This document shows positions 8,015 through 16,733 of a DNA stretch of 34,211 nt, in pieces (position 1 is the stretch's first letter; each line of letters starts with the position of its first letter). The notes under the pieces were generated by a model. It worked only from the letters and a program-made list of their open reading frames with translations. It had not been told where the DNA came from and made no database searches. This stretch comes from Burkholderiales bacterium Ga0074133. Lineage in GTDB: Bacteria > Pseudomonadota > Gammaproteobacteria > Burkholderiales > Burkholderiaceae_C. Both the position numbers and the translations under genes were made by a program. Location of the stretch: assembly GCA_001464865.1 (NCBI GenBank), contig LNEG01000235.1:1-34211 (forward strand). Direction: 5' to 3'.

Positions 8015-8923
8015 ATGATTGACGTCACCGTAGAAAATTTTGAAGCCGAGGTGGTTGCCGCCTCGATGAACGGCCCCGTGCTGGTCGATTTCTGGGCCCC
8101 GTGGTGCGGGCCCTGCAAGTCGCTCGGGCCCGTGCTGGAAAAGCTGGAGACCGACTACGCCGGCCGCTTCAAGCTGGTCAAGATCGACTCCGACCAAGAG
8201 CAGCAGATCGCCGGCATGTTCGGCATCCGCAGCATTCCCACCTGCGTGTTGCTGATGAACGGCCAGCCCGTGGACGGCTTCATGGGCGCGCTGCCTGAAG
8301 GCCAGGTGCGCGCATTCCTGGACAAGCACATCCCTTCGGCCGAGGCGATCGAGGCCGAGATCGAGGAAGAAGAAGCGCTGCAGGCGCTGTCGGCCGGCGA
8401 TACCGGCGCTGCGCTCGAGAAGCTGCAGCATGCCGTCGTGACCGACCCCGGCAACGACGATGCCCGCTTTGATTACGTCAAGCTGCTGTTGCAGCTAGGC
8501 CGCGACGATGACGCCAAGGTGGCGTTTGCGCCGGTCATTGCCAAGGCTGCAGGCTCGGCCCGGCTGGGAGCACTCAAGGCGTGGATGGATGCTATTGATT
8601 TCGTAGCTGCAGGCGCTTATGGAGAAAGCGCCTATGCCGAGTTTGATGCAAAAATTGCCGCCAACAAGCGCGATTCCGATACCCGCTTTGCCCGTGCACG
8701 CTGGCATCTGGCCCACCAGCGCTTCACGGACGCCATGGACGAGCTGCTGGAAATCCTCATGCGCGACAAGGCCTGGAACGACGAGACGGCGCGCAAGACC
8801 TACGTGCACATCCTGGAACTGATCGAGCCCCCGAAGGTAAAGGTGGCCGACGGCCAGATACCGCCATCCGACCCTTTGGTGGCAACCTACCGGCGCCGCC
8901 TGTCCAGCGTGGTCCTGAGCTGA
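8015..8923 (+). CDS. cnoX: Thioredoxin-TPR chaperone, CnoX (YbbN) family
   Basis: The protein (302 residues) has an N-terminal thioredoxin domain (about 1-110) with WCGPC at 30-34 (Cys31, Cys34) and the cis-Pro segment SIPT (73-76). A TPR-like helical C-terminus follows (from about 120). This is the CnoX layout: a holdase that protects clients from oxidative damage and hands them to GroEL. E. coli CnoX lacks the active CxxC, whereas the Caulobacter type keeps it; this protein has the redox-competent form. The frame is open upstream to 7913, but the ATG at 8015 begins the domain directly (MIDVTVENF). Residues near 193-214 are encoded by a dispersed repeat (8591-8656). Confidence 0.92.
   Translation: MIDVTVENFEAEVVAASMNGPVLVDFWAPWCGPCKSLGPVLEKLETDYAGRFKLVKIDSDQEQQIAGMFGIRSIPTCVLLMNGQPVDGFMGALPEGQVRAFLDKHIPSAEAIEAEIEEEEALQALSAGDTGAALEKLQHAVVTDPGNDDARFDYVKLLLQLGRDDDAKVAFAPVIAKAAGSARLGALKAWMDAIDFVAAGAYGESAYAEFDAKIAANKRDSDTRFARARWHLAHQRFTDAMDELLEILMRDKAWNDETARKTYVHILELIEPPKVKVADGQIPPSDPLVATYRRRLSSVVLS
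8591..8656 (+). repeat. Palindromic dispersed repeat copy inside cnoX (forward)
   Basis: The element starts GCTATTGATTTCGTAGCTGC and ends GTTTGATGCAAAAATT. At its core is a perfect 7-bp inverted repeat, GGCGCTT at 8612-8618 and AAGCGCC at 8626-8632. It is read in frame as AIDFVAAGAYGESAYAEFDAKI, in the linker between TPR-like helices of cnoX. It aligns over its whole length with the intergenic copies at 22778-22839 and 29299-29361 (reverse orientation). It carries more A/T than the flanking coding sequence. Confidence 0.72.
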
Positions 8924-8943
8924 CGCTTGCCCGCGCGGCATCC

Positions 8944-9834
8944 ATGGTCGATGCGTTGCACCGCATGTTGGGCGCGGCCAAGGCATCTCGCCCTGCGGCA
9001 GGGGTGAATCCGGCGGATGGGCCTGGGCGGGACAGCACCGCCACCCGTCTGCTGCTCTGCAGCCTGGGTTCTGCGCTTGTGCTCGCGGTGGCCGGTTGCG
9101 CCTCACGCCCCCCGACACCAGACGCCGTCGTGACGGGCGTTGCCCTGTCACGCGAACGGGTGGTGCTCCCGCCAGAAGCCGTGCTGGAAGCGGCACTGCT
9201 GGACGTCAGTGATCCCGACGCCCCGCCTCTGGTACTGGGCCGCCAGCGGCTAGCGCCTGCGGGCCAACCTCCGTTCGCATTGGCCATTCCGTACCCTGCG
9301 TCTCGCTTCGTGGTGAAGGGCCGCTACGAGGTGCGCGCCACCGTCACCCTGGAAAACCGCCTGCTGCTCGCGACCGTGCAGCGCTACCCCGTGCCGCAGG
9401 ACGCGGCGTTCCGTCATGTCAGCCTGCAGTTGCAGCGCATCTGGCCCCAGGCGGCCACTGCCGACGCCGCGGTGCCGCTGCTGCTGACACACTGGCGGCT
9501 GACGGAAATCCAGGGCGAAGCGGTAGCCCGTCCTGCAGCAGGTGCGCTGCCGTCGCCGCACCTGGTCTTTCAGGCGGATGAGCCGCGCGTGACGGGGGCC
9601 GGAGGGTGCAACCGGTTCCTTGCCGACTACACGGCGCAGGGCGCGCAGCTGCGCTTCGGGAGGGTGGTGTCCAACATCACGCTGTGCCTGCAGAGCGCCG
9701 CGACCGAAGAGCGCCTGTTTGCTGCGCTCGCCCTGGTGGCTAGCTACCGCCAGCAGGGTACGCAGCTGCTCCTCAGGGATGCAGACGGGCAGCCCGTGCT
9801 CAGATTCGAAGCGGACGAAGCGGTGTTGCAGTAA
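8944..9834 (+). CDS. Lipoprotein with YbaY (YscW) and META (HslJ-like) domains
   Basis: The 296-residue frame contains a lipobox LAVAGC (Cys52). A YbaY/YscW-type beta domain (about residues 60-150) has the hallmark run RVVLPPEAVLEAALLDVSDPDAP. A META domain (about 180-290) has LLLTHWRLTEIQGEAV, GAGGCNRFLADYT and VVSNITLCLQS, matching the HslJ family. It is a predicted periplasm-facing lipoprotein, perhaps stress-related; no enzymatic role can be read from it. The ATG at 8944 leaves an unusually long stretch before the signal segment. ATG 8965 or GTG 9004 are possible alternatives, and no convincing ribosome binding site chooses between them. It follows cnoX by 20 bases on the same strand and may be co-transcribed. 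Confidence 0.8.
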   Translation: MVDALHRMLGAAKASRPAAGVNPADGPGRDSTATRLLLCSLGSALVLAVAGCASRPPTPDAVVTGVALSRERVVLPPEAVLEAALLDVSDPDAPPLVLGRQRLAPAGQPPFALAIPYPASRFVVKGRYEVRATVTLENRLLLATVQRYPVPQDAAFRHVSLQLQRIWPQAATADAAVPLLLTHWRLTEIQGEAVARPAAGALPSPHLVFQADEPRVTGAGGCNRFLADYTAQGAQLRFGRVVSNITLCLQSAATEERLFAALALVASYRQQGTQLLLRDADGQPVLRFEADEAVLQ

Positions 9835-9907
9835 GCGGCAAACCGATGTGCCCATAGCCCGCGGCCGGCGAGCAGGCGTCGATTCGCTGTCAGCGCCTCG
9901 CAATGCC

Positions 9908-10828
9908 TCAGGCTGTGAGCCGGTCCAGGGCTTCGCGGTACTTGGCGGCGGTTTTTTCGATCACCTCGCGCGGCAGGCGGGGCGCTGGCGCGGTCTTGTC
10001 CCAGGGCTTGCCTGCGATCTGCGCCTGCTCCAGCCAGTCGCGCACAAACTGCTTGTCGTAGCTGGGCGGGTTTTCGCCACGGGCCAGCGCGTCTGCATAG
10101 CCCTCCACGGGCCAGTAGCGCGAGCTGTCGGGGGTCAGTACTTCGTCCATCAGCACCAGCGTGCCGTCGGGTGCCAGGCCGAACTCGAACTTTGTGTCGG
10201 CAATGATCATGCCCTTGGTGAGCGCAATTTCGGCCGCGGCCTTGTAGATGGCAATGCTCAGGTCACGGATGCGGGTGGCCAGGTCGGCGCCGATCATTTC
10301 CACCGTCTGCTCGAAGGTGATGTTTTCGTCGTGCTCGCCTGCAGCCGCCTTGGCAGCCGGGGTGTAGATGGGCTCGGGCAGCCTGGCTGCGTTGGTCAGG
10401 CCTGCGGGCAGCGGTACGCCGCACACACCCTGCGAGTCCTGGTACTCCTTCCAGCCGCTGCCGGCCAGGTAGCCGCGCACCACGGCCTCGACGGGGATGG
10501 GCTTCAGGCGCTGCACCAGCATCGAGCGGCCGCGCACCTGCGCCGCTTCGGCCGGGCTCACCACGCTTTCGGGCGCATCGCCGGTGAGGTGGTTGGGGCA
10601 GATGTGGCCGAGCTTGTCGAACCAGAAAAGCGCCATTTGCGTGAGCAGCTCGCCCTTGCCCGGAATAGGTTCGCCCATGATCACGTCAAACGCCGACAGT
10701 CGGTCGCTGGCCACCATCAGGATGCGGTCGTCGCCCACGGCGTAGTTGTCACGCACCTTGCCCCGCGCCAGCAGGGGCAGGGATGTGAGGGCAGAGGTGT
10801 GCAAGGCGGGGGAGCTTGGCTGGTTCAT
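9908..10828 (-). CDS. purC: Phosphoribosylaminoimidazole-succinocarboxamide synthase (SAICAR synthase)
   Basis: PurC (306 residues) joins CAIR, the product of PurE, with aspartate using ATP to make SAICAR. The N-terminal motif [29 protein letters not shown] (from residue 21) and the central [20 protein letters not shown] are diagnostic. It is longer than the 237-residue E. coli enzyme and matches the roughly 300-residue form found in many betaproteobacteria. The frame is open upstream to 11074, but the ATG at 10828 just precedes the conserved domain and the upstream part looks like non-coding antisense of the MFS leader. It is followed on the other side by the divergent MFS gene; promoters should lie in 10829-11063. 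Confidence 0.95.
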   Translation of the reverse strand: MNQPSSPALHTSALTSLPLLARGKVRDNYAVGDDRILMVASDRLSAFDVIMGEPIPGKGELLTQMALFWFDKLGHICPNHLTGDAPESVVSPAEAAQVRGRSMLVQRLKPIPVEAVVRGYLAGSGWKEYQDSQGVCGVPLPAGLTNAARLPEPIYTPAAKAAAGEHDENITFEQTVEMIGADLATRIRDLSIAIYKAAAEIALTKGMIIADTKFEFGLAPDGTLVLMDEVLTPDSSRYWPVEGYADALARGENPPSYDKQFVRDWLEQAQIAGKPWDKTAPAPRLPREVIEKTAAKYREALDRLTA

Positions 10829-11063
10829 GGTGTGGTGTGGCGGTCGGTATCCACCGCGGCCTGGCCTGCGGGGCGGTGTGGTGTCGGGGCACTGCCCCGC
10901 GCAACCGGCTGATTTTACGCGTCGGGCGCAGCCCGCTGGCGGCGACGGCGGGCGGCCTGCGCCGGACGCCACCGGCCGCTGGCCATGCGTCCGCTGCAGT
11001 GTCTGGCGCATTGCGGCACACTGCGCTGCTTCGATCTGTTCGGCCGCCGTCCGGCGACTCCCC

Positions 11064-12329
11064 GTGTCCTCCACCCCCTCCGATCCTCGCAGTGCCGCGC
11101 CCGTGCCTGCACCTGACCCCGTACTTCAGCGCCGCGAGTTCTGGCTGCTGATCACCCTTGCGGGCGTGCAGTTCACCCACATCCTCGACTTCATGATCAT
11201 GATGCCGCTGGGGCCGCAGTTCACCCGGCTGTTCAGCATCAGTGACGCCCAGTTTGGCATGCTGGTGTCCGCCTACACCCTGGCTGCGGGCGCCTCGGGC
11301 CTGCTGGCTTCGACCTACATAGACCGCTTCGGGCGCAAGCGGTTGTTGCTGGTGCTGTACTCGCTGTTTGGCCTGGCCACGCTGGCCTGCGGGCTGGCGC
11401 CGACGTATGGATCGCTGATGGTGGCGCGTGTGCTTGCCGGCTTCTTTGGCGGGGTGCTTTCGGCCCTCTCGCAGACCATCGTGGCCGATGTGGTGCCGTT
11501 TGAGCGGCGCGGCCGTGCCATGGGCATCGTGATGACGTCGTTTTCGGTATCCACCGTGGCCGGGGTCCCGCTGGGGCTGCTACTGGCGCAGTGGGGCAGC
11601 TGGCATACGCCGTTCTTCGCCATTGCTGCCATGGTCGGCCTGCTGGCAGTCATCGCGGCGCGCACCATGCCGCAGCTTTCGGCGCATGTGGAGGGAGCCT
11701 CGGGCCGGTCCGTCGTCCAGGGCATCACGCAAGTGCTGGTCGATGCCAACCACCGGTGGGCGTTCCTGTTCACAGCGCTGCTGATGTTCACGGGGTTCAC
11801 CGTGATTCCATACATCACCATCTACCTGCAGACCAACGCCGGAGTGCGCCCTGACCAGATCCCGCTGGCCTACCTGTGCGGCGGCGTGGCCACGCTGTTC
11901 ACCGCGCGCCTGTTCGGGCGGCTGACGGACCGCTATGGCAAGGTGGAAACCTTCCGGGCGCTGGCGCTGGGAGCGGCGCCTTGCCTTCTCGGAATCACGC
12001 TGGTCGAGGGTTTTTCGCTGTGGGTGGTGCTGTTGGTGTCCACGCTGATGTTCGCGATCGTCAGCGGGCGCATGATTCCGGGCATGGCCATCGTGGCCTC
12101 GGCGGCCCAGCCGCAGCTGCGCGGTACCTTCATGACGCTCAATGCGTCGGTGCAATCGGCGTCGATGGGTGTGGCGTCGGTGGTGGGTGGCCTGGTGATC
12201 AGCCGCGATGCGCAGGGGCTGGTGCAGGGCTACTGGATGTGCGCGGTGCTGGGCATCACGGCCAGCCTGTTGTCGATGCTGGTCGTCGCCAAGCTGAAGA
12301 TGCACGGGGCGCCAGTCAGCGCCCGCTGA
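11064..12329 (+). CDS. MFS transporter (12-helix major facilitator)
   Basis: From a GTG at 11064 the protein has 421 residues and about twelve hydrophobic helices. Motif A lies between helices 2 and 3 as [14 protein letters not shown] (about 83-96), and a second copy appears in the C-terminal half as [17 protein letters not shown]. The TM1 stretch [24 protein letters not shown] resembles the sugar-efflux/AraJ-like group, but the substrate cannot be assigned. No ATG lies near the N-terminus. GTG 11064 and GTG 11103 are the available starts, and neither has a clear ribosome binding site. The longer upstream frame overlaps purC antisense and is not credible. The gene is divergent from purC. Confidence 0.85.
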   Translation: MSSTPSDPRSAAPVPAPDPVLQRREFWLLITLAGVQFTHILDFMIMMPLGPQFTRLFSISDAQFGMLVSAYTLAAGASGLLASTYIDRFGRKRLLLVLYSLFGLATLACGLAPTYGSLMVARVLAGFFGGVLSALSQTIVADVVPFERRGRAMGIVMTSFSVSTVAGVPLGLLLAQWGSWHTPFFAIAAMVGLLAVIAARTMPQLSAHVEGASGRSVVQGITQVLVDANHRWAFLFTALLMFTGFTVIPYITIYLQTNAGVRPDQIPLAYLCGGVATLFTARLFGRLTDRYGKVETFRALALGAAPCLLGITLVEGFSLWVVLLVSTLMFAIVSGRMIPGMAIVASAAQPQLRGTFMTLNASVQSASMGVASVVGGLVISRDAQGLVQGYWMCAVLGITASLLSMLVVAKLKMHGAPVSAR

Positions 12330-12567
12330 GTCGCAGGGCCCGCGAATGCGGTCTGCAACCTATTCCCTCCAGCATTGTGCGCGGGTTTCAGGCCGACCGC
12401 ACCTTGCCGGGCATAACCCAGCAATACGTGACGGTATGGGATTGCTTTTCGCCGGTGGCAGGGGCATAGTGAACTCAAGTCAGCGGATCCATCGACGCGT
12501 TCTTCCCCGGGCCACTCCTCTACCCAAGGATGGCGTTTTTCCACCGAGAGCCACAGGAGACTACTTT

Positions 12568-12903
12568 ATGAATCTGACGATCAGCGGGCATCACCTTGAA
12601 GTCACTCCAGCCTTGCGCAGCTATGTCACGTCCAAGCTGGAACGCGTCACCCGGCATTTCGACCAGCTGGTGGATGTCAAGGTGCTGCTCACGGTAGAAA
12701 AGCAGAAGGAAAAGGAAAAGCGCCAGCGGGCAGAGTGCAACATCCACGTCAAGGGCAGCGATCTGTTTGCAGAAAGCTCCCACTCCGACCTGTACGCCGC
12801 GGTGGATGAGCTGATCGACAAGATGGACCGGCAGGTGGTGCGCCACAAGGACCGGCTGCAGGACCACCACCACGAAGCCGCCAAGCGCGAGATGCACGCC
12901 TGA
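12568..12903 (+). CDS. hpf: Ribosome hibernation promoting factor, short form
   Basis: This 111-residue protein begins [20 protein letters not shown] and has the classic beta-alpha-beta HPF/RaiA fold sequence, ending [19 protein letters not shown]. It binds the 30S A/P sites and promotes 100S dimer formation in stationary phase. Its length fits the short form that acts with RMF-type factors in gammaproteobacteria and alone in many others. A CAGGAG ribosome binding site lies 8 bases before the ATG. It is followed by ptsN and hprK. In many proteobacteria rpoN precedes hpf; here the upstream neighbour is an MFS gene instead. Confidence 0.95.
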   Translation: MNLTISGHHLEVTPALRSYVTSKLERVTRHFDQLVDVKVLLTVEKQKEKEKRQRAECNIHVKGSDLFAESSHSDLYAAVDELIDKMDRQVVRHKDRLQDHHHEAAKREMHA

Positions 12904-12930
12904 CGCGCCGGCCCTGAGCCCGGCCCGCAA

Positions 12931-12953
12931 CCGCCCTGACGGGCGGTTTTTTT
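12931..12953 (+). terminator. Intrinsic terminator after hpf
   Basis: The stem CCGCCC (12931-12936) pairs with GGGCGG (12941-12946) around a TGAC loop and is followed by seven T residues. It lies 28 bases after the hpf stop and should separate hpf from ptsN, at least partly. Confidence 0.88.
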
Positions 12954-12990
12954 GTTGCCTGATGCGCCGGAATCAGGGTTTTCGCCAACA

Positions 12991-13000
12991 TGTGCATAAT
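12991..13000 (+). promoter_or_regulatory. Possible extended -10 promoter of ptsN
   Basis: TGTGCATAAT is an extended -10 element (TGn then CATAAT). It lies just behind the hpf terminator and about 15 bases before the ptsN ATG. No good -35 is visible, which is acceptable for an extended -10. The leader would be very short. Confidence 0.35.
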
Positions 13001-13014
13001 TGTTACCCTTGACC

Positions 13015-13482
13015 ATGAACCGACTCGCCTCCATCCTGCCTGCCGCTCAAGTGCTTGTGAGCGTGGACGCCACCAGCAAAAAGCGTGCTTTTGAAGAGGC
13101 AGGTCTGCTGTTCGAGAGCCAGCACGGGCTTTCGCGTGCGTTGATCACCGACAGCCTTTTTGCGCGCGAGCGTCTGGGCTCTACCGGTCTTGGCCACGGC
13201 GTGGCCATACCCCACGGCCGCATCAAGGGCCTCAAGGCCCCGATGGCCGCTGTGTTCCAGTTGCTCAACCCCATCGGTTTCGATGCACCAGACGAGCTGC
13301 CCGTCGGCTTGCTGATCTTTCTGCTGGTGCCCGAAGCGGCCACGCAAAAGCACCTGGAAATCCTGTCGGAAATCGCGGAGCTGCTCAGCGATTCCGCCTT
13401 GCGCGAAAAGCTCAAGTCCAGCAGTGATGCCGCCGAATTGCACGGCATGATTGCCGGCTGGCAGTCCACCCAGGCCGCCTGA
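13015..13482 (+). CDS. ptsN: Nitrogen PTS EIIA component (EIIA-Ntr)
   Basis: PtsN (155 residues) is the terminal phospho-acceptor of the regulatory nitrogen PTS. Unlike sugar EIIA proteins it has no transport partner; it controls K+ uptake and other targets by its phosphorylation state. The phosphorylated histidine lies in [11 protein letters not shown] (His67). In E. coli the dephosphorylated form binds TrkA, and a trkA gene is present later in this window. The ATG at 13015 is chosen over an upstream TTG at 13000. It sits between hpf and hprK, the usual order in beta- and gammaproteobacteria. Confidence 0.95.
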   Translation: MNRLASILPAAQVLVSVDATSKKRAFEEAGLLFESQHGLSRALITDSLFARERLGSTGLGHGVAIPHGRIKGLKAPMAAVFQLLNPIGFDAPDELPVGLLIFLLVPEAATQKHLEILSEIAELLSDSALREKLKSSSDAAELHGMIAGWQSTQAA

Positions 13483-13522
13483 CCGCTACCTACCGTTCAA
13501 CGCGCAGCCGCCGCCTCCTGCC

Positions 13523-14479
13523 GTGAAACCCAATGTTGTCAGTGCCGATGTACTTTTCGAGGAATTTCGCGGCCTCCTGAAATGGGAATGGGTGGCTGGC
13601 CTCGGCGCATCCGAGCGCCGTTTTGACGAAGTCGCCGTCCGCTCGGCCCGCTCGGGCGCCGATCTGGTCGGCTATCTCAACTACATCCATCCCTACCGGG
13701 TCCAGATCCTGGGCGAGCGCGAGATCGCCTACGTGGGCAGCGCATCCCCCGAGGATTGCAAGCGCCGCATTGCGCGCATCGTCACCCTGGAGCCGCCCGT
13801 GCTGGTGCTGGCCGACAACCAGGTGGCGCCCGATGAACTGGTATCAATGTGCGAGCGGGCCCAGATCCCGATGTTCTCGACGCACGAGTCATCGGCGTTC
13901 GTCATTGATGTGCTGCGTGCCTATCTGTCCAAGCACTTTGCCGACCGCACCACGATGCACGGCGTGTTCATGGACATCCTGGGACTGGGCGTGCTCATCA
14001 CCGGCGAGTCCGGCCTGGGCAAGAGCGAGCTGGGGCTGGAACTGATTTCGCGTGGCAACGGTCTGGTGGCCGACGACGCCGTGGACCTGTTTCGCATCAA
14101 CCAGACCACCATCGAAGGCAAGTGTCCCGAGTTGCTCCAGAACCTGCTGGAAGTGCGCGGCATTGGCCTGCTGGACATCCGCGCCATCTTTGGCGAGACG
14201 GCAGTGCGCCGCAAGATGCGCCTTAAGCTCATCGTGCATCTAGTGCGCAAGGAAACGCTGGAACGCGACTACGAGCGCCTGCCGTACGAGCCGCTCACGC
14301 AGGACGTGCTGGGCGTGCCCGTGCTCAAGGTCGTCATCCAGGTGGTGGCCGGCCGCAACATCGCCGTGCTCGTCGAAGCCGCCGTGCGCAACACCATCTT
14401 GCAACTGCGTGGTATTGATACCTACCAGGAATTCGTCGAGCGCCACCGCCGCGCCATGGAGCGCGACACCGGCGGTTGA
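13523..14479 (+). CDS. hprK: HPr kinase/phosphorylase
   Basis: HprK (318 residues) phosphorylates and dephosphorylates a serine on HPr-type proteins, tying the PTS to energy state. The N-terminal regulatory domain ends near residue 135. The kinase domain has the Walker A loop GESGLGKS at 161-168 and the family signature [15 protein letters not shown] at 210-224. The start is a GTG ([15 protein letters not shown]), 41 bases after ptsN; the reading frame extends further into ptsN but homologues begin about here. No HPr or EI gene is in the window. Order hpf-ptsN-hprK is typical of Burkholderiales. Confidence 0.94.
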   Translation: MKPNVVSADVLFEEFRGLLKWEWVAGLGASERRFDEVAVRSARSGADLVGYLNYIHPYRVQILGEREIAYVGSASPEDCKRRIARIVTLEPPVLVLADNQVAPDELVSMCERAQIPMFSTHESSAFVIDVLRAYLSKHFADRTTMHGVFMDILGLGVLITGESGLGKSELGLELISRGNGLVADDAVDLFRINQTTIEGKCPELLQNLLEVRGIGLLDIRAIFGETAVRRKMRLKLIVHLVRKETLERDYERLPYEPLTQDVLGVPVLKVVIQVVAGRNIAVLVEAAVRNTILQLRGIDTYQEFVERHRRAMERDTGG

Positions 14480-14563
14480 GTTCGCCAACGGTCGGGTTAC
14501 CAGGGATTCAGACCCCGCAACAAACCTGGGGCGAGCTGTCAAAACGGCTACCGCCCGATGCCA

Positions 14564-14640
14564 GCGCCCCCGTGCAAGGGCCGCCCCGCCGCACCGGGGG
14601 CGTCCCCCTCAGGGGGAAGGCGCGCCGCGCCTCAGAGGGG
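14564..14640 (-). repeat. GC-rich dispersed repeat, copy 2 (between hprK and fur)
   Basis: Read on the minus strand it starts CCCCTCTGAGGCGCGGCGCG, then GCGCCTTCCCCCT (14611-14623) and GAGGGGGACG. It finally contains GGGGCGGCCCTTGC (14574-14587). The 13- and 14-base blocks are identical to those of the copy at 16612-16733 and in the same order. A CCCCCT/AGGGGG hairpin could serve as a terminator for the convergent hprK and fur genes. Confidence 0.72.
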
Positions 14641-14641
14641 A

Positions 14642-15058
14642 TTATTTAGTTGCACAGGCAGCGCACTGGCCGTACAGCGCCATGGTGTGGTCTTGCACGA
14701 GCCAGCCCTTGGCCTTCGCGACGGCCTGCTGGCGTTTTTCGATCTCGGCATCGTAGAACTCTTCCACCTTGCCGCATGATGTGCAGATGAAGTGGTCGTG
14801 GTGCTGCCCCTCGTTGAGCTCGTACACCGCCTTGCCGCTCTCGAAGTTGCTGCGGATCAGGATGCCCGCCTGCTCGAACTGGGTGAGTACCCGGTAGACA
14901 GTAGCCAGGCCAATGTCCGAGCGATCTTCCAGCAGCACCCGGAAGACGTCTTCAGCCGTCATGTGCCGCTGGGCGCCTTTCTGGAAGATCTCCATGATCT
15001 TCAGGCGCGGCAGGGTGGCCTTCAGGCCGGTGCTCTTGAGTTCGTCGATGTTGGTCAT
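14642..15058 (-). CDS. fur: Ferric uptake regulator
   Basis: Fur (138 residues) is the iron-responsive dimeric repressor. The N-terminal winged helix includes [14 protein letters not shown] and the recognition helix region [18 protein letters not shown] (48-65). The metal sites are clear: [12 protein letters not shown] (86-97) with HHDH, Cys92 and Cys95, and a C-terminal QCAAC with Cys132 and Cys135 as a further structural zinc pair. The length is normal. It is divergent from bamE, an arrangement conserved in pseudomonads and Burkholderiales. No obvious Fur box was seen in the 82-base gap. Confidence 0.96.
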   Translation of the reverse strand: MTNIDELKSTGLKATLPRLKIMEIFQKGAQRHMTAEDVFRVLLEDRSDIGLATVYRVLTQFEQAGILIRSNFESGKAVYELNEGQHHDHFICTSCGKVEEFYDAEIEKRQQAVAKAKGWLVQDHTMALYGQCAACATK

Positions 15059-15104
15059 GGCATGCGCTTTCGGGGGAAGGCCCGGTCCCGGGGAGGCCAG
15101 CCGC

Positions 15105-15110
15105 TACAAT
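15105..15110 (+). promoter_or_regulatory. Probable -10 box of bamE promoter
   Basis: TACAAT lies 30 bases before the bamE ATG, in the 82-base gap shared with divergent fur. The -35 region is weak. The same TACAAT-plus-short-leader pattern occurs before gshA at 32441-32446. Confidence 0.4.
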
Positions 15111-15140
15111 GGTCCGATCATATCCTCAGCCCTTTTATCC

Positions 15141-15701
15141 ATGCCCGTTCAAGCCCGTTGCAGCACCCGTCCGGCGCTCGCCCTGATGATCGGCGCCAGC
15201 CTGATCGCCCTGGCCGGGTGTGGCAGTTTCAGTGGTGCGTCCGACCGCATTGCCGGCATCGTCAAACCGTACCGGATCGACGTGGTGCAGGGCAATTTCG
15301 TTTCGAGCGAGCAGGTTGCTGCGCTGCAGCCCGGCATGGGCCGCCAGCAGGTTCGCGAGATCCTTGGAACACCGCTGGTGACCAGCCTCTTCCACGCAGA
15401 CCGCTGGGAATACGTGTTCACGCTCAAGCGTCCGGGCCAGGAACTCCAGACCCGCAAGCTGACCGTTTTCTTCAAGGGCGATGCCATGGACCGGGCCGAG
15501 GGCGATGACATGCCTTCGGAGACCGAATTCGTGGCCTCGCTGGGCAAGCGCAGCGGCAATGTGAAGGTGCCGACGCTCGAAGCAACGCCCGAGCAGCTGT
15601 CCAAGTTCCCGGCGCCGTCGCGCCCGGCCACTGCGCCCACCGCCGCACCGCTCGAGCCTGCCTCCATCAGTTATCCCCCGCTGGAAGCGCCCACGCGCTG
15701 A
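15141..15701 (+). CDS. bamE: Outer membrane protein assembly factor BamE (SmpA/OmlA)
   Basis: This 186-residue lipoprotein has the lipobox LAGC with Cys27. The SmpA/OmlA fold follows at about 37-125: VQGNFVSSEQVAALQPGMGRQQVREILGTPLV, then DRWEYVFTLKRPGQE and LTVFFKGDAMDRAEGDDMPSE. BamE is part of the BAM complex and helps BamA-BamD fold beta-barrel proteins in the outer membrane. A low-complexity Pro/Ala/Thr tail (about 150-186) extends past the E. coli protein, which is about 113 residues. The start is the ATG at 15141. It is divergent from fur and followed after 57 bases by dapB on the same strand. Confidence 0.93.
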   Translation: MPVQARCSTRPALALMIGASLIALAGCGSFSGASDRIAGIVKPYRIDVVQGNFVSSEQVAALQPGMGRQQVREILGTPLVTSLFHADRWEYVFTLKRPGQELQTRKLTVFFKGDAMDRAEGDDMPSETEFVASLGKRSGNVKVPTLEATPEQLSKFPAPSRPATAPTAAPLEPASISYPPLEAPTR

Positions 15702-15758
15702 CCTGCGGCCTGCCAGGCCACAGCCACGGCCGCCGCGGATTTTCATCACAGGACTCTC

Positions 15759-16607
15759 ATGACCGGGATCACCTCGCCTGCCGTTCCTTCGCCCACCTCC
15801 GCCGACCGCTGCCGCGTGGCCATTGCAGGTGCCTCGGGCCGCATGGGCCGCATGCTCATCGAAGCCCTGCGCGACAGCGACGACTGCGTGCTGGCAGGCG
15901 CCCTGGACGTGCCTTCCAGCCCGGCCATCGGTTCGGATGCCGCCGCCTTCCTGGGCCATGCCAGCGGCGTGGCCATCACGGCCGATGTGGCGGCGGGCCT
16001 GGCCAACGCCGACGTACTGATCGATTTCACCCGCCCCGAGGGCACGCTGGCCCACCTGGCGGTGTGCAGCCAGCTGGGCGTCAAGGCCGTGATTGGCACC
16101 ACCGGTTTTTCGGATGCCCAGAAGGCCGAGATCGCCGTCTACGCGCAGCGCAATGCCATCGTCATGGCACCCAACATGAGCGTGGGCGTGAATGTCACGC
16201 TCAAGCTGCTGCAGATGGCCGCGAAGGCCATGTCCAGCGGCTATGACATCGAGGTCATCGAGGCGCACCACCGTCACAAGGTGGATGCGCCCTCGGGCAC
16301 GGCGCTCAAGATGGGTGAGGTGATGGCCGAGGCCATGGGCCGCGACCTCAAGGAGTGCGCGGTGTACGAGCGCTATGGCCACACCGGCGAGCGCGATCCG
16401 TCGAGCATCGGCTTTGCCACCATCCGCGGCGGTGACATCGTGGGCGACCACACCGTGCTGTTTGCGGGCATCGGCGAGCGCATCGAGATCACGCACAAGT
16501 CCTCCAGCCGCTCCACATACGCCCAGGGCAGTCTGCGCGCCGTGCGGTTTCTGGCAGGGCACCGCACCGGCATGTTCGACATGTTCGACGTGCTCGGCCT
16601 CAAGTGA
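15759..16607 (+). CDS. dapB: 4-hydroxy-tetrahydrodipicolinate reductase
   Basis: DapB (282 residues) reduces the DapA product with NAD(P)H in lysine and diaminopimelate synthesis, so it supplies both amino acid and cell-wall precursors. The dinucleotide fold motif [13 protein letters not shown] is at 20-32. The catalytic segment [21 protein letters not shown] contains the two adjacent histidines and the Lys that act as acid and base. It is slightly longer at the N-terminus than the 273-residue E. coli protein. It lies after bamE and before the exbBD pair, with a dispersed repeat in the 206-base gap. Confidence 0.96.
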   Translation: MTGITSPAVPSPTSADRCRVAIAGASGRMGRMLIEALRDSDDCVLAGALDVPSSPAIGSDAAAFLGHASGVAITADVAAGLANADVLIDFTRPEGTLAHLAVCSQLGVKAVIGTTGFSDAQKAEIAVYAQRNAIVMAPNMSVGVNVTLKLLQMAAKAMSSGYDIEVIEAHHRHKVDAPSGTALKMGEVMAEAMGRDLKECAVYERYGHTGERDPSSIGFATIRGGDIVGDHTVLFAGIGERIEITHKSSSRSTYAQGSLRAVRFLAGHRTGMFDMFDVLGLK

Positions 16608-16611
16608 AACA

Positions 16612-16733
16612 ACCCCCTGTGGCGCGATGCGCCTTCCCCCTTCTCTCGAATGGCGGTGCCATTCGGGAAGGGGGACACCGCGAGCGCACGCATGTGAAAC
16701 CCCGCTGCGCAGATGGGGCGGCCCTTGCGCCGC
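16612..16733 (+). repeat. GC-rich dispersed repeat, copy 1 (between dapB and exbB)
   Basis: It starts immediately after the dapB stop and contains GCGCCTTCCCCCT (16629-16641) and GGGGCGGCCCTTGC (16714-16727), blocks shared with the copy at 14564-14640. Between these blocks this copy has an extra hairpin: CGAATGGC (16647-16654) pairs with GCCATTCG (16658-16665), extended outwards by CCCCCTTC and GAAGGGGG. The hairpin probably ends dapB transcription. The extra arm is absent from the other copy, so the element is modular. Confidence 0.75.

Noticed and set aside
10746-11063. N-terminal extension of the MFS transporter to an upstream start
   Set aside because: It would overlap purC antisense and contains no membrane or conserved segment; GTG 11064 is closer to family length.
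14480-14540. Possible seventh copy of the AT-rich repeat (GAGCTGTCAAAACGGCTACC)
   Set aside because: Only the GAGCTGTCAAAA end resembles the family; there is no core stem and no matching far end.
15071-15096. Third copy of the GC-rich repeat in the fur-bamE gap (GGGGGAAGGC)
   Set aside because: Only ten bases resemble one block; the second block is absent.
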